Notes under the pieces: model-generated
The model's input: only the letters and a program-made list of their open reading frames with translations
Told to the model about the DNA's origin: nothing
Databases searched by the model: none
In this document: in pieces, positions 30,201 through 44,095 of the stretch
Layout: each line of letters begins with the position of its first letter
Numbering within the stretch: the stretch's first letter is position 1
Program-made: the position numbers and the translations under genes
Assembly (NCBI RefSeq): GCF_016917355.1
Contig: NZ_CP070304.1
Span: forward strand, 2,294,001 to 2,358,000
DNA length: 64,000 nucleotides
Reading direction: 5' to 3'
Source of the DNA: Glaciimonas sp. PAMC28666
Lineage (GTDB): Bacteria; Pseudomonadota; Gammaproteobacteria; Burkholderiales; Burkholderiaceae_D

Positions 30201-31398
30201 GCGGATTGTCGAAGGCGATGCCTTTGAACGTCTGGAACGTATGTTGATCGGTAAAGTCGTCAACGGTGGTCCGAAGAAGTTGGCCAAAGGCGCCAAGTTG
30301 ACCAAGGAATACCTGGCCGATCTGGATAAATACCATTGGTTCGATATTCGTCCATCGGATGATCCGACTGCTATCGCTCTGGAAGCCATCAAGGAATCCA
30401 TCGCTGAAAAACGTCATCAGTTTGATCTGGCGTTTGAAGAAAAGCGTAAGAAGCTGACACAAGGCGATGAGCTGCAGCCTGGCGTGCAAAAAATGGTCAA
30501 GGTTTATCTGGCTGTTAAGCGTCGTCTGCAACCTGGTGACAAAATGGCGGGTCGTCACGGTAATAAGGGTGTGGTTTCACGCATTCTGCCGATTGAAGAC
30601 ATGCCACATATGGCAGATGGTACGCCAGCTGACATCGTATTGAATCCGCTGGGCGTTCCATCACGGATGAACATCGGTCAGGTGTTGGAAGTCCATCTGG
30701 GTTGGGCCGCTAAGGGTCTTGGTCTGCGTATCGGCGAAATGCTGAAAGCGCAAACCGCGATTGCCGAGCTGCGTCAGTTCCTCAACACGATTTATAACGA
30801 ATCGGGCAAAGTTGAAGATCTGGACAGCATGAGCGACGACGAGATCCTGCGTTTGGCCGCTAACCTGAAAAAAGGTGTGACTTTCGCAACGCCGGTGTTT
30901 GACGGTGCGAACGAAGCCGAAATCAACCGTATGCTGAATCTGGCTTATCCAGATGCAGTTGCCAAGCAGCTTGGCATGACGCCATCGAAGAATCAGGTCA
31001 CGATGTATGACGGTCGTACTGGTGAAGCGTTTGAGCGTAGTGTCACGGTTGGCTACATGCATTACCTGAAACTGCACCATCTGGTCGATGACAAGATGCA
31101 TGCACGTTCCACCGGTCCGTACTCGCTGGTTACGCAGCAACCGTTGGGTGGTAAAGCGCAATTCGGTGGTCAGCGCTTCGGTGAGATGGAAGTGTGGGCA
31201 CTGGAAGCGTACGGCGCATCGTATGTACTGCAAGAAATGCTGACAGTTAAATCAGATGACGTGAACGGTCGTACCAAGGTTTATGAAAATCTGGTCAAGG
31301 GCGACCATGTTATCGAAGCCGGTATGCCGGAATCTTTCAACGTGCTGTTGAAAGAAATCCGTTCGCTCGGTATCGATATGGATCTTGATCGCGATTAA
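27292..31398 (+). CDS. rpoB: DNA-directed RNA polymerase subunit beta
   Basis: A 1368-residue catalytic subunit. The ATG at 27292 gives the standard [18 protein letters not shown] start; the frame opens 60 bp earlier without family support. The rifampicin region reads [30 protein letters not shown], shown in part: [16 protein letters not shown]. It is wild type at the Asp, His and Ser positions where resistance changes usually occur. [25 protein letters not shown] and the C-terminal clamp segment [10 protein letters not shown] are all present. Upstream lies 322 bp with two hairpins; downstream a 205-bp spacer separates it from rpoC. Confidence 0.99.
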   Translation: MHYSFTEKKRIRKSFAKRANVHQVPFLLATQLESYLGFLQQDKVPSQRKNEGLQSAFSSIFPIVSHNGFARLEFLSYVLGDPPFDVKECQQRGLTFASPLRAKVRLVILDKESPTKPVVKEMKEQEVYMGELPLMTTTGSFVINGTERVIVSQLHRSPGVFFEHDRGKTHSSGKLLFSARIIPYRGSWLDFEFDPKDILFFRVDRRRKMPVTILLKAIGMSVEQILANFFVFDNFALRNEGAEMEFVAERLRGEVARFDIVDKAGNALVAKDKRINSKHVRDIEAAGIKTISVPEDYLLGRVLARNIVDEDTGEVVANANDELTEELLAKLREADIAAIQTLYTNDLDQGGYISQTLRSDDTNDQMAAKVAIYRMMRPGEPPTEDSVEALFNGLFYNEDRYDLSAVGRMKFNRRIGRDELTGAMTLSNEDVLAVIKILVELRNGRGEVDDIDHLGNRRVRCVGELAENQFRAGLVRVERAVKERLGQAEADNLMPHDLINSKPISAAIREFFGSSQLSQFMDQTNPLSEITHKRRISALGPGGLTRERAGFEVRDVHPTHYGRVCPIETPEGPNIGLINSLALYARLNEYGFLETPYRKVVDSKITEQVDFLSAIEEGRYIIAQANATIDKSGKLSDELVSAREAGETILVSPERVQYMDVATGQVVSVAASLIPFLEHDDANRALMGANMQRQAVPCLRPETALVGTGIERTVAIDSGTTVQALRGGIVDYVDAGRVVIRVNDEEALAGEVGVDIYNLIKYTRSNQNTNINQRPIVEVGDRVAKLDVIADGASTDLGELALGQNMLVAFMPWNGYNFEDSILISEKVVADDRYTSIHIEELSVVARDTKLGAEEITRDISNLAENQLARLDEAGIVYIGAEVEAGDTLVGKVTPKGETQLTPEEKLLRAIFGEKASDVKDTSLRVPSGMVGTVIDVQVFTREGIVRDKRAQQIIDDELKRYRLDLNDQLRIVEGDAFERLERMLIGKVVNGGPKKLAKGAKLTKEYLADLDKYHWFDIRPSDDPTAIALEAIKESIAEKRHQFDLAFEEKRKKLTQGDELQPGVQKMVKVYLAVKRRLQPGDKMAGRHGNKGVVSRILPIEDMPHMADGTPADIVLNPLGVPSRMNIGQVLEVHLGWAAKGLGLRIGEMLKAQTAIAELRQFLNTIYNESGKVEDLDSMSDDEILRLAANLKKGVTFATPVFDGANEAEINRMLNLAYPDAVAKQLGMTPSKNQVTMYDGRTGEAFERSVTVGYMHYLKLHHLVDDKMHARSTGPYSLVTQQPLGGKAQFGGQRFGEMEVWALEAYGASYVLQEMLTVKSDDVNGRTKVYENLVKGDHVIEAGMPESFNVLLKEIRSLGIDMDLDRD

Positions 31399-31430
31399 AT
31401 CGGTTTGATTTGATCCACGATTGTGGTCCA

Positions 31431-31483
31431 TTGTGGGACAGGGTATGCGGCTCCGAAAGGTGCCAAATGACACTGTCCCACAA
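31431..31483 (+). other. Inverted repeat in the rpoB-rpoC spacer
   Basis: TTGTGGGACAG (31431-31441) and CTGTCCCACAA (31473-31483) are perfect 11-bp complements enclosing 31 nt. The first arm is preceded by a partial direct copy (TTGTGGTCCA). No U-tract follows. It would form a stable stem in the rpoBC transcript. Confidence 0.7.
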
Positions 31484-31603
31484 CTGATTCAGCCAGCAGC
31501 TAAAAGGTCGGTGAAAGTTGTCCCTTATTTGTGAATAATGAGAGGAACGGCCCACCGCACTAACAAAAGAATTTAGTTTTTTCACGCCAACCTGGAGTGA
31601 TAC

Positions 31604-35845
<4,242 letters not shown>

Positions 35846-35865
35846 TACCTTAGCGTTGTCCCCAT

Positions 35866-35903
35866 AAAAAACGGCACCGGAGAATTTCTCCGGTGCCGTT
35901 TTT
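35866..35903 (+). terminator. Intrinsic terminator of the rpoBC operon
   Basis: A long perfect stem (AAAACGGCACCGGAGA against TCTCCGGTGCCGTTTT) with a short AATT-containing loop and trailing T-run, 20 bp after the rpoC stop. The upstream A-run also makes it usable from the reverse strand. Confidence 0.93.
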
Positions 35904-36082
35904 ATTTGTGCGCACCAAACGGTGCATCTAGCGGTATTGGGCCGAATGGTCATTTGGAGCGTTCGGCCTTCACGTCGCAGGAGGAGCAGTAGAAGCAGCA
36001 GGCTTAGTAGGCGTATAGGATCGCCTTACATTTCCATTCATCAACAAGGATCAGAAGCTCCAAACCGGATAACGCCTGCTCT

Positions 36083-37993
36083 TTAGTCTTTCAATTGCAC
36101 CAATGGCTTACTGTTATCTTTGACTTCCCTGCAGTCGCCTTTAAAGGTCGAATTGTCGTAATCAGACCAACCATAACTATCCACATAGCGCTTCTGGGGA
36201 CGCAACTTGCTACTTAAGAAGCTCCTCTCCAGATGCTCATCCGGGTAACGAATATCCGACAAATCCAATAGTGAATGAAACACATTTTCGGTGTTGATGC
36301 GAGCACGCTTATGCCGGATCAACTGTTCCACTTTTTCTGGATACGCCGCCTTGTAGAGGTCGGAATACCACATTAAACCAGGAATATGGAACTCGAACTG
36401 GGTATTGTGGCCGTGGAACGCGATCTTGCAACTGCCGTCATATAACGTCTCTCCATGGTCCGAGAAATACATCATCGCGGTTAGCGCATTGGTTGATTTG
36501 AGCGTTTTGATAACTTGCTCCAAAAACCAGTCTGTGTAGAGAACCGAGCTGTCATAACTGTTATTTAGGGCCGGTTTGTTCGCCAGATTGGTGTAAGCAG
36601 GATTCGACACGCCGAACAGTGACGGTTGCCATTGATCGAATTCCTTCGGGTATCGATGGCTATAGTTCCAGTGACTGCCCAGCGTATGCAAGACAATTAA
36701 CTTCTTCGGATGGGGATCATGGATTGCGGACTGCAAAGGCGAAAGCAGCGCCTGGTCGAAGCTGGAGGTGTCAGTAAATCCCCCGAGATTAATGAATTGT
36801 GTGACGTCCGCCTCATTGGCAAACACCGAAATTGGCGTATCGAATTTGCCGAAGGACATTTGGTTAGAAATCCAATAGGTCTTGAAGCCAGCTTCCTTAT
36901 ACGCGGTGATGAAGGACTTCTCCGAAAACCCCGCACGCAGGCTTTGCAGGATCGGCTTACGCGAGATCATCACAGGAACCGACAAGCGTGTCGCGGCGAC
37001 CCCGGTGAGTACGTCAGAAAAGCTGACAAGGTTCGGTTCCTGTTTCAATAATGGATTAGTCTCGCGGGCGTAGCCGTTCAGGCTCCAGCGGTCATAACGT
37101 GACGACTCACCGATCACCATGACCACAATCTGCGGGGTTTCCTGTTGACTGACCTGATGCGCACCAAACGCAAAATTGCGATTCTTACGCTGCAGATCTT
37201 CCAGATACTTGTGCTCCTTCCAGAAATCATACCCACGCACAGCCAGACCAAACGGCCAGGTTGCCCCAAATGGTTCAGGCTGAAATGGCACGCTCGCCCA
37301 GCTCGGAAGCATGCAGCACTTATGCGGTGCCCCCGCTGCAGATGCCAATGCTGCCGGCTTCGGCGTCACAGCAAGGTTAGTCGAATGCCCGGCGCTCGCT
37401 GCTGGAAGGGGTGCCGATTTCGCCGCAGCGTTCACGGACGCCGGCGGGCTTTTATGCAACGGCTGAGACAACATGAGCGATGCGAAAGGAGAGGGCTTAA
37501 TCCCGACCTGATCGCCGTACAACCAAATGCTAAATGCAGCCACCGCCAACAAGCAACATACCCATCGTGAGCGCCCGTGCCAGTCCAAATCGCGGGTTCG
37601 CCATGCTGCAACCCAGCTTAAGGCCCACCACAACAGAATGAAGACCACCAAAAACGCCAGCAGCCAGATTTTATTACCCAGAAATTCGATCGCTTCGGCG
37701 GGCGTCGTTTCGGCAATGATACCCAGGTGATGGGTAGAGATTCCCTGTCCATAAAACTTGCGCAGGTAAAGCTCGACCGGTAACGCGATAAACGCAGGTA
37801 GTAATAACCAGTGAAACAGCGCGGGACGTTTCGCTAACGCCCACACCGTCACCCACGCAATAAATTCGATCGCAACGATACGACCGGGACGGTCCACGAC
37901 CTGACCAAAGAGCCACGGCGCGAATGGCACCAATGACAGGATGAAATAGGTGATTAATACAAACAGATTATTGCGATGCAGCAACTGTGACAT
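36083..37993 (-). CDS. Phosphoethanolamine transferase (EptA/CptA-like, sulfatase superfamily)
   Basis: A 636-residue inner-membrane enzyme. Five N-terminal hydrophobic segments (about 10-27, 38-55, 60-77, 108-131, 143-160) precede a periplasmic alkaline-phosphatase-like domain. Metal ligand Glu296 is in VIGESSRYDRWSLNGY. The predicted nucleophile is Thr335 in GVAATRLSVPVMISR. Later HTLGSHWNYSHRYP and YFSDHGETL give further metal ligands. The family moves phosphoethanolamine from phosphatidylethanolamine to lipid A or LPS core, which can lower polymyxin binding; the acceptor here is unknown. Residues about 183-226 are an Ala/Pro-rich linker. It is transcribed against the flanking rpoC and rpsL genes. 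Confidence 0.9.
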   Translation of the reverse strand: MSQLLHRNNLFVLITYFILSLVPFAPWLFGQVVDRPGRIVAIEFIAWVTVWALAKRPALFHWLLLPAFIALPVELYLRKFYGQGISTHHLGIIAETTPAEAIEFLGNKIWLLAFLVVFILLWWALSWVAAWRTRDLDWHGRSRWVCCLLAVAAFSIWLYGDQVGIKPSPFASLMLSQPLHKSPPASVNAAAKSAPLPAASAGHSTNLAVTPKPAALASAAGAPHKCCMLPSWASVPFQPEPFGATWPFGLAVRGYDFWKEHKYLEDLQRKNRNFAFGAHQVSQQETPQIVVMVIGESSRYDRWSLNGYARETNPLLKQEPNLVSFSDVLTGVAATRLSVPVMISRKPILQSLRAGFSEKSFITAYKEAGFKTYWISNQMSFGKFDTPISVFANEADVTQFINLGGFTDTSSFDQALLSPLQSAIHDPHPKKLIVLHTLGSHWNYSHRYPKEFDQWQPSLFGVSNPAYTNLANKPALNNSYDSSVLYTDWFLEQVIKTLKSTNALTAMMYFSDHGETLYDGSCKIAFHGHNTQFEFHIPGLMWYSDLYKAAYPEKVEQLIRHKRARINTENVFHSLLDLSDIRYPDEHLERSFLSSKLRPQKRYVDSYGWSDYDNSTFKGDCREVKDNSKPLVQLKD

Positions 37994-38133
37994 TGTGATG
38001 ACGAAAAAAAGAGAAAAGGTATTATCCCGTAACCCCGCTGACTTGCACGGACTAAAGATATAAACTATTTCGCGTTAATATTTCTCGTGCTGGCCGCAAC
38101 GTGGTTCGAGTGGTGAAGGGCCTGTTTTCGCAA

Positions 38134-38167
38134 GCATGGAACGCCGGCGCGGGCTGGCGTTCCATGC
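38134..38167. other. Perfect inverted repeat downstream of the small reverse-strand gene
   Basis: GCATGGAACGCC (38134-38145) and GGCGTTCCATGC (38156-38167) pair over 12 bp with a 10-nt GC-rich loop. It lies just after the stop of the small gene on the reverse strand. No T-run follows on either strand, so terminator function is only possible. Confidence 0.55.
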
Positions 38168-38171
38168 ACCT

Positions 38172-38408
38172 TTAACTAAACGCGGCCGCGTTCACATCGA
38201 GTGCCTTGACTTCACCCTGGGCGTCCTTCAGCAAGGCTTGCGCCGCCTCAAGGACTTCTTGCACGGTAGTGGCGGGGAGTTGGTCGCGTTCGCTGTCAAG
38301 CGCAGAAGACAGGGTGGCGAGGATCGCAGAGATACGGCTATGTAGCAGTGTAAGATTATCGACGATATCGATATTTTTCTCGGGGTTGGCTTGAGTCTGT
38401 ATAGACAT
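38172..38408 (-). CDS. Small hypothetical protein
   Basis: A 78-residue, acidic, mostly helical protein (NLTLLHSRISAILATLSSALDSE, then TVQEVLEAAQALLKDAQGEVKAL). I do not recognise a family. Support for a real gene comes from the AAGGA ribosome-binding site just before the ATG at 38408, the amphipathic helical pattern and a strong inverted repeat after the stop. It has no signal peptide or membrane segment. It is probably co-oriented with, but separate from, the phosphoethanolamine transferase gene 178 bp downstream. Confidence 0.6.
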   Translation of the reverse strand: MSIQTQANPEKNIDIVDNLTLLHSRISAILATLSSALDSERDQLPATTVQEVLEAAQALLKDAQGEVKALDVNAAAFS

Positions 38409-38729
38409 TGTGTCCTTCTTGGATGGTGTTCGATCCGCTTCCCGTCGTCAAACGGGGTGGGCGGCAAATAGAAGGGTTGACGAACCGACATCCAACAAAT
38501 CGGCAGGCCGAAGCCTCCCCCCTATTGCCTCCCAAAAAAAGGCGCAACAAGGCTGCACGCACGTAAAAAAACCGCATTGGGCGGTTTGTGCGCATTGGAT
38601 ATGTCAGGTCGTCAAACCCGTTCCCCTCTTTTTAAGGGACTTTTTTAGTATCTGGTATTTTTGACGAACGTGCAAGCCGTCCGATAGCAGCGCGGTGCTC
38701 ACGCGCCTCGGTTATGGGCTAATAATGAC

Positions 38730-38758
38730 TTGACCGGATCGCATCATGCCGATATACT
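38730..38758 (+). promoter_or_regulatory. Promoter of the str (rpsL) operon
   Basis: TTGACC (38730-38735), a 17-bp spacer, then TATACT (38753-38758), followed by a GC-rich CGCGGG discriminator of the kind associated with stringent control. Transcription would begin near 38765, giving an about 180-nt untranslated leader before rpsL. Confidence 0.85.
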
Positions 38759-38882
38759 CGCGGGTTCTCGATTCTAAGTTTTACTGGTTTCGAACGTTCT
38801 TTAGTGTGCTTAGGCTTACTGCCGTGCGTTTCTCCTTTATTGCCAAATCGAACTGCGCGGGATTTTCGTGCAAGTATCTGTC

Positions 38883-38910
38883 CAATCCCGGACAACCGAT
38901 TTCGGGATTG
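38883..38910 (+). promoter_or_regulatory. Hairpin followed by T-rich tract in the rpsL leader, possible attenuator
   Basis: CAATCCCG (38883-38890) pairs with CGGGATTG (38903-38910) over a 12-nt loop, followed by TTGTTATT. The stem is about 37 bp before the rpsL ATG and between promoter and gene, where an attenuator or protein-binding site would act. Confidence 0.5.
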
Positions 38911-38947
38911 TTGTTATTAACGTCGTAATTTTGTTGGATAAAAAACG

Positions 38948-39331
38948 ATGCCAACCATCAATCAATTGATTCGCCAGCCACGCGTATCTGCTGTTGTAAA
39001 AAGCAAATCGCCGGCGCTGGAAAACAGCCCACAAAAACGCGGAGTATGTACCCGTGTTTATACGACAACTCCAAAGAAGCCAAACTCGGCTCTGCGTAAA
39101 GTTGCCAAGGTACGCTTGACCAACGGTTTCGAAGTTATTTCGTACATCGGCGGTGAAGGCCATAACCTGCAAGAGCATAGTGTCGTGTTGTTACGCGGCG
39201 GCCGTGTAAAAGATTTGCCGGGTGTGCGTTACCACATGGTTCGCGGTGCATTGGATACTCAAGGCGTCAAGGATCGTAAGCAATCGCGTTCGAAGTACGG
39301 TACCAAGCGCGCTAAAGCTACAAAGAAATAA
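38948..39331 (+). CDS. rpsL: 30S ribosomal protein S12
   Basis: A 127-residue decoding-centre protein. It contains the streptomycin-relevant loop [12 protein letters not shown] with Lys43 and [12 protein letters not shown] with Lys88, both wild type, and the conserved Asp that is methylthiolated in many bacteria lies next to Lys88. It starts the str operon behind a strong promoter and a long leader. The 136-bp spacer to rpsG contains a GGAGC-AGA-GCTCC hairpin; in E. coli this junction carries the S7 autoregulation site. Confidence 0.99.
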   Translation: MPTINQLIRQPRVSAVVKSKSPALENSPQKRGVCTRVYTTTPKKPNSALRKVAKVRLTNGFEVISYIGGEGHNLQEHSVVLLRGGRVKDLPGVRYHMVRGALDTQGVKDRKQSRSKYGTKRAKATKK

Positions 39332-39467
39332 TTTTTCGTCAGGCGCAAGCCAGATGAAACAGGTGTCGGTCCCCAATGGGCCGAGTAAGTGGGTAGCTAT
39401 GATGGCTGTCCGCGAGGGTGCAGGAGCAGAGCTCCACACACTCAACTGAAGATTGAAAGGAATCGAA

Positions 39468-39938
39468 ATGCCACGTCGTCGTGAAGTTCCCAAGCGGGAC
39501 ATATTGCCGGATCCTAAATTCGGTAACATTGATGTTGCGAAATTCGTCAACGTCTTGATGCTTTCCGGTAAAAAATCGGTAGCTGAAAACATTATTTACG
39601 GTGCTTTTGAGCACATCCAGACTAAATCCGGTAAAGATCCGCTGGAAGTGTTTGCATTGGCTATTGGCAACTGCAAGCCGCTGGTTGAAGTTAAATCGCG
39701 TCGCGTTGGTGGTGCAAACTACCAGGTGCCAGTAGAAGTTCGCCCGATCCGTCGTATGGCTTTGTCGATGCGTTGGTTGCGTGAAGCAGCTAACAAGCGC
39801 AGCGAAAAATCGATGCCACAACGCCTCGGCGGTGAATTGCTCGAAGCTGCAGAAGGTCGCGGCGGTGCAATGAAAAAGCGCGATGAAGTACACCGTATGG
39901 CAGAAGCGAACAAGGCGTTCTCGCACTTCCGCTTCTAA
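39468..39938 (+). CDS. rpsG: 30S ribosomal protein S7
   Basis: A 156-residue protein that organises the 3' major domain of 16S rRNA. The ATG at 39468, after GAAAGGAATCGAA, gives the canonical [19 protein letters not shown]; an ATG 15 bp upstream would include the ribosome-binding site. It has the [23 protein letters not shown] block, shown in part as [13 protein letters not shown], and ends [15 protein letters not shown]7 is the regulatory protein of the str operon in E. coli. Confidence 0.99.
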   Translation: MPRRREVPKRDILPDPKFGNIDVAKFVNVLMLSGKKSVAENIIYGAFEHIQTKSGKDPLEVFALAIGNCKPLVEVKSRRVGGANYQVPVEVRPIRRMALSMRWLREAANKRSEKSMPQRLGGELLEAAEGRGGAMKKRDEVHRMAEANKAFSHFRF

Positions 39939-39997
39939 TAGACTGGATGGCTGTCTCCGAGATCGAGACCGCTGTTCGCATCTGAAATTTGTTCGAG

Positions 39998-40032
39998 CCG
40001 AGCGCATATTTTCATTGAAAAATAGCGCTCGG
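39998..40032 (+). other. Long hairpin between rpsG and fusA
   Basis: CCGAGCGC (39998-40005) pairs with GCGCTCGG (40025-40032). Inside, TATTTTC pairs with GAAAA(A)TA around an ATT loop, so nearly the whole 35 nt is one stem. TTTCGTGC follows. It could terminate partially or mark an RNA cleavage site. Confidence 0.6.
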
Positions 40033-40063
40033 TTTCGTGCATTAAAAGACTTAGGAATAAATC

Positions 40064-42169
40064 ATGGCTCGCAAGACCCCCATTGAGCGCTATCGCAATA
40101 TCGGTATTTCCGCTCATATTGATGCTGGTAAGACCACAACCACTGAACGTGTATTGTTTTACACCGGTGTGAACCACAAGATTGGTGAAGTGCATGATGG
40201 CGCCGCCACCATGGACTGGATGGAGCAAGAGCAAGAGCGCGGTATCACGATTACTTCCGCTGCTACCACCTGTTTCTGGAAAGGTATGGCGGGCAATTTC
40301 CCTCCACACCACATCAACATCATTGATACTCCGGGTCACGTCGACTTCACTATTGAAGTTGAGCGTTCGATGCGCGTATTGGATGGCGCTTGCATGGTGT
40401 ACTGCGCAGTTGGTGGCGTTCAGCCGCAATCTGAAACAGTATGGCGTCAAGCCAACAAGTACAAAGTGCCACGCTTGGCATTTGTCAACAAAATGGATCG
40501 TACCGGCGCAAACTTTTTCAAAGTTTACGAGCAGATGCGCGCGCGTCTGAAGGCCAATCCAATTCCTATGCAAGTACCTATCGGTGCTGAGGAAAATTTT
40601 GAAGGCGTGATCGATCTGGTCAAAATGCAAGCGATCTATTGGGATGATTCAACTCAGGGTATGAAGTTCGACTACCGTGATATTCCTGAAAATCTGCTGG
40701 CAGAAGCCAAAAAATGGCGCGAGAACATGGTCGAAGCGGCTGCTGAAGCATCAGAAGAACTGATGAACAAGTACCTCGACGAAGGTGATCTGACAGAAGA
40801 AGAAATCAAAGCTGCGATTCGCCAGCGTACTATCGCTAGTGAAATCGTGCCAATGATGTGCGGTACAGCCTTTAAAAACAAGGGTGTGCAGGCAATGTTG
40901 GACGGCGTGATCGAATACTTGCCATCGCCAGTCGATATCCCACCTGTTCCAGGTATGGATGAAGACAACGAGCCAGTAGTGCGTAAAGCAGAAGACACTG
41001 AGAAATTTTCAGCGTTGGCGTTCAAAATTGCAACAGATCCGTTTGTTGGACAATTGTGCTTTATCCGCTGCTATTCAGGTACTTTGAATTCGGGCGACAC
41101 CGTTTATAACTCTGTAAAAGAGAAAAAAGAGCGTATCGGCCGTATCGTTCAGATGCACGCAAATCAGCGCGAAGAAATTAAAGAAATGCTGGCTGGTGAT
41201 ATCGCAGCGGTCGTTGGTCTGAAAGACACGACAACTGGTGATACATTGTGCGACGACAAAGCGATTGTTGTGCTTGAGCGTATGATTTTCCCTGAGCCAG
41301 TTATTTCGCAAGCTGTTGAGCCGAAGACTAAGCAAGATCAGGAAAAAATGGGTCTGGCATTGAATCGCCTGGCCGCTGAAGATCCATCGTTCCGCGTACG
41401 TACTGACGAAGAATCGGGTCAAACCATCATCGCCGGTATGGGCGAGTTGCATTTGGATATTATTGTCGATCGTATGCGCCGTGAATTTAACGTCGAAGCG
41501 ACCGTTGGTAAGCCACAAGTTGCGTATCGTGAAACGATTCGCAAGACTTGCGAAGAAATCGAAGGCAAGTTCGTTAAGCAATCCGGTGGTCGTGGTCAAT
41601 ATGGTCACGTAGTTCTGAAGATTGAGCCGCAAGCGCCAGGTAAGGGCTTTGAGTTCGTCGACGCTATTAAAGGCGGTACTGTTCCGCGCGAATACATTCC
41701 TGCAGTTGAAAAGGGTGTTCGTGAAACATTAACTTCAGGTGTATTGGCCGGTTACCCGGTTGTTGACGTTAAAGTCACACTGTTCTTCGGTTCTTACCAT
41801 GATGTTGACTCCAACGAAAACGCCTTCCGTATGGCTGCTTCGATGGCGTTTAAAGACGGCTGCCGTAAGGCCAGCCCAGTCATTCTGGAGCCGATGATGG
41901 CCGTTGAAGTTGAGACGCCAGAAGACTACGCCGGTACAGTGATGGGCGATTTGTCGTCACGTCGCGGTATGGTGCAAGGTATGGATGAAATTGCTGGCGG
42001 TGGCGGCAAAATCATCAAAGCTGAAGTGCCATTGTCGGAAATGTTCGGTTACTCGACTTCGTTGCGTTCGGCCACTCAAGGCCGTGCAACTTATTCGATG
42101 GAATTCAAGCATTACTCCGAAGCGCCGAAGAACATCATCGACGCAATCGTGACATCGAAGACTAAGTAA
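40064..42169 (+). CDS. fusA: Elongation factor G
   Basis: A 701-residue translocase GTPase. The P-loop is [19 protein letters not shown] at about 18-36, with [21 protein letters not shown] and [11 protein letters not shown] as G3/G4 motifs. Domain IV includes [15 protein letters not shown]. The insert-bearing domain G' region ([18 protein letters not shown]) is normal. It follows a 125-bp spacer with a long hairpin and is itself followed by a GC hairpin before tuf copy 2. Confidence 0.99.
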   Translation: MARKTPIERYRNIGISAHIDAGKTTTTERVLFYTGVNHKIGEVHDGAATMDWMEQEQERGITITSAATTCFWKGMAGNFPPHHINIIDTPGHVDFTIEVERSMRVLDGACMVYCAVGGVQPQSETVWRQANKYKVPRLAFVNKMDRTGANFFKVYEQMRARLKANPIPMQVPIGAEENFEGVIDLVKMQAIYWDDSTQGMKFDYRDIPENLLAEAKKWRENMVEAAAEASEELMNKYLDEGDLTEEEIKAAIRQRTIASEIVPMMCGTAFKNKGVQAMLDGVIEYLPSPVDIPPVPGMDEDNEPVVRKAEDTEKFSALAFKIATDPFVGQLCFIRCYSGTLNSGDTVYNSVKEKKERIGRIVQMHANQREEIKEMLAGDIAAVVGLKDTTTGDTLCDDKAIVVLERMIFPEPVISQAVEPKTKQDQEKMGLALNRLAAEDPSFRVRTDEESGQTIIAGMGELHLDIIVDRMRREFNVEATVGKPQVAYRETIRKTCEEIEGKFVKQSGGRGQYGHVVLKIEPQAPGKGFEFVDAIKGGTVPREYIPAVEKGVRETLTSGVLAGYPVVDVKVTLFFGSYHDVDSNENAFRMAASMAFKDGCRKASPVILEPMMAVEVETPEDYAGTVMGDLSSRRGMVQGMDEIAGGGGKIIKAEVPLSEMFGYSTSLRSATQGRATYSMEFKHYSEAPKNIIDAIVTSKTK

Positions 42170-42193
42170 TCAATAAGTAAGATACGGCATTTT

Positions 42194-42215
42194 GCCTGCC
42201 TCGGAAGAGGCAGGC
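42194..42215 (+). other. Hairpin between fusA and tuf copy 2
   Basis: GCCTGCCTC-GGAA-GAGGCAGGC: a perfect 9-bp GC-rich stem with a GGAA tetraloop and no trailing T-run, 24 bp after the fusA stop. It is probably an RNA stabiliser, processing signal or partial attenuator. Confidence 0.65.
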
Positions 42216-42274
42216 ATGTGCCTGACAAATTTCAGTATTTCATTGAATAATCGCTCTTTTGAAGGAAGAATAAA

Positions 42275-43474
42275 ATGGCAAAAAGTAAATTCGAACGGAC
42301 CAAGCCGCACGTCAACGTCGGTACGATTGGTCACGTTGATCATGGTAAAACCACCCTGACTGCAGCAATTTCAAAAGTGCTGACCAAGAAATTCGGCGGC
42401 GACATGCGCGATTTCAGCACGATTGACTCGGCTCCTGAAGAGCGCGCACGTGGTATTACTATTAATACTTCGCACGTAGAATACGAAACAGCGAATCGCC
42501 ATTACGCGCACGTTGACTGCCCAGGCCATGCTGATTATGTTAAAAACATGATTACTGGTGCTGCTCAGATGGATGGTGCGATTTTGGTATGTTCGGCTGC
42601 TGATGGTCCAATGCCACAAACGCGTGAGCACATCCTGTTGGCGCGTCAAGTTGGTGTGCCATACGTGATCGTATTTTTGAACAAAGTAGACATGGTCGAC
42701 GACGCTGAGTTGCTCGAGCTGGTTGAAATGGAAGTGCGTGAGTTATTGAGCAAGTACGATTTCCCAGGCGACGATCTGCCGATCATCCAGGGTTCAGCGA
42801 AGCTGGCACTGGAAGGCGACACAGGTCCGTTGGGCGAAGAAGCGATCATGAAACTGGCCGATGCGTTGGATAGCTACATTCCAACCCCGGAGCGCGCAGT
42901 TGACGGTGCCTTCTTGCTGCCAGTGGAAGATGTATTCTCGATCTCGGGTCGCGGTACTGTTGTAACTGGCCGTATTGAGCGCGGTATTGTGAAAGTTGGC
43001 GAAGAGCTGGAAATCATCGGCATCCGCGACACACAAAAGACGACTTGTACTGGTGTTGAAATGTTCCGTAAGCTGCTGGACCAAGGTCAAGCTGGCGATA
43101 ACGTTGGTGTGTTGTTGCGCGGTACCAAGCGTGAAGACGTAGAGCGCGGTCAAGTTCTGGCAAAGCCAGGTTCGATCAAGCCACACAAGCATTTCACTGG
43201 TGAGATCTATGTGTTGTCGAAAGATGAAGGCGGTCGTCATACTCCGTTCTTCAACAACTATCGTCCACAGTTCTATTTCCGTACTACAGACGTTACCGGT
43301 TCGATCGCTTTGCCAGAAGGTAAAGAAATGGTCATGCCAGGCGATAACGTCTCCATCACTGTGATGTTGATTAACCCAATCGCGATGGAAGAAGGCTTGC
43401 GCTTCGCTATTCGTGAAGGTGGTCGTACAGTTGGCGCCGGTGTTGTTGCCAAGATCCTGCCAGATCCACAATAA
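42275..43474 (+). CDS. tuf: Elongation factor Tu (copy 2)
   Basis: A 399-residue EF-Tu, the tufA-type copy in the str operon. The protein is identical to copy 1. At DNA level the only differences I find are four silent third-base changes in codons 3, 4, 6 and 7; the rest reads the same through the stop and a few bases beyond (TAAGTT). Such near-identity with sharp borders is typical of gene conversion between tuf copies. A GAAGGAAG ribosome-binding site precedes the ATG. Confidence 0.98.
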   Translation: MAKSKFERTKPHVNVGTIGHVDHGKTTLTAAISKVLTKKFGGDMRDFSTIDSAPEERARGITINTSHVEYETANRHYAHVDCPGHADYVKNMITGAAQMDGAILVCSAADGPMPQTREHILLARQVGVPYVIVFLNKVDMVDDAELLELVEMEVRELLSKYDFPGDDLPIIQGSAKLALEGDTGPLGEEAIMKLADALDSYIPTPERAVDGAFLLPVEDVFSISGRGTVVTGRIERGIVKVGEELEIIGIRDTQKTTCTGVEMFRKLLDQGQAGDNVGVLLRGTKREDVERGQVLAKPGSIKPHKHFTGEIYVLSKDEGGRHTPFFNNYRPQFYFRTTDVTGSIALPEGKEMVMPGDNVSITVMLINPIAMEEGLRFAIREGGRTVGAGVVAKILPDPQ

Positions 43475-43485
43475 GTTGGTGTATT

Positions 43486-43510
43486 TGTCCGGTGCGTTGT
43501 AGGCCGGACA
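43486..43510 (+). other. Hairpin between tuf copy 2 and rpsJ
   Basis: TGTCCGG (43486-43492) pairs with CCGGACA (43504-43510), with an 11-nt loop and no T-run. It lies 11 bp after the tuf stop. Confidence 0.5.
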
Positions 43511-43569
43511 GGTTGTTAAATATACCTTGGATGGCTATTCATTCAAGGGTCGTTCTTTAAAGGAAAATC

Positions 43570-43887
43570 ATGTCTGCTCCAAATCAAAAAATCCGGATTC
43601 GTCTGAAAGCATTTGACTATCGTTTGATCGATCAGTCGGCACAAGAAATCGTCGATACAGCAAAGCGCACTGGTGCAGTTGTTAAGGGTCCAGTACCTTT
43701 GCCAACACGTATTCAGCGTTTTGACGTTTTGCGTTCGCCGCACGTCAACAAAACTTCACGCGATCAGTTTGAAATCCGTACGCACCAACGTTTGATGGAC
43801 ATCGTTGATCCTACAGACAAAACTGTTGATGCATTGATGAAGCTGGACTTGCCAGCTGGCGTTGATGTAGAAATCAAACTGCAGTAA
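43570..43887 (+). CDS. rpsJ: 30S ribosomal protein S10
   Basis: A 105-residue protein, also known as NusE, which joins antitermination complexes and binds NusG. The core [31 protein letters not shown] is shown only in part; [24 protein letters not shown] includes the extended loop. Start after AAAGGAAAATC. Unlike in E. coli, where rpsJ leads the S10 operon, here a strong hairpin and a promoter-like sequence separate it from rplC, so it may belong transcriptionally to the str/tuf unit (inference). Confidence 0.98.
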   Translation: MSAPNQKIRIRLKAFDYRLIDQSAQEIVDTAKRTGAVVKGPVPLPTRIQRFDVLRSPHVNKTSRDQFEIRTHQRLMDIVDPTDKTVDALMKLDLPAGVDVEIKLQ

Positions 43888-43894
43888 TTCCTGA

Positions 43895-43925
43895 TTTACA
43901 ACAGTTGCGGTGCAACTGTTGTAAA
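43895..43925 (+). terminator. Perfect 14-bp hairpin after rpsJ
   Basis: TTTACAACAGTTGC (43895-43908), triloop GGT, then GCAACTGTTGTAAA (43912-43925), starting 8 nt after the rpsJ stop. It is followed by A, not T, so it is not a classical intrinsic terminator on the forward strand. Its strength and place suggest a transcript 3' end or barrier before the next promoter. Confidence 0.55.
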
Positions 43926-43972
43926 AAAGATTTAACGGGATAACTCCTGCACATACCATGATCAACTTGGTG

Positions 43973-44001
43973 TTGCAAATTAAATTTATCCCGGATATAC
44001 T
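43973..44001 (+). promoter_or_regulatory. Predicted promoter between rpsJ and rplC
   Basis: TTGCAA (43973-43978), a 17-bp spacer, then TATACT (43996-44001). Transcription would begin near 44008 and give an about 90-nt leader before rplC. The -10 has one mismatch to consensus and the spacing is optimal. Confidence 0.7.
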
Positions 44002-44095
44002 AGTTGGCTTCGGTGTGGTCGTGGATTCCACAATCACACGTATTTAGTAGTACAACATCAGCCCCGCCCAATCGTAGGCGGGAATGGAGAAAACA

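Larger units (their letters stand above)
38409..38947. other. Intergenic region before rpsL: promoter and leader
   Basis: 539 bp without a supported gene. The right part holds the str-operon promoter (38730-38758) and an about 180-nt leader with a hairpin. The left part contains small GC hairpins (for example AACCGC/GCGGTT near 38572-38588) and a CCC...GGG stem before a T-run near 38627-38646. I could not link these to a transcript. Confidence 0.5.

Noticed and set aside
36083-37993. Acquired mobile colistin-resistance gene (mcr-type)
   Set aside because: No IS element or composition break flanks it; it looks like a resident chromosomal transferase.
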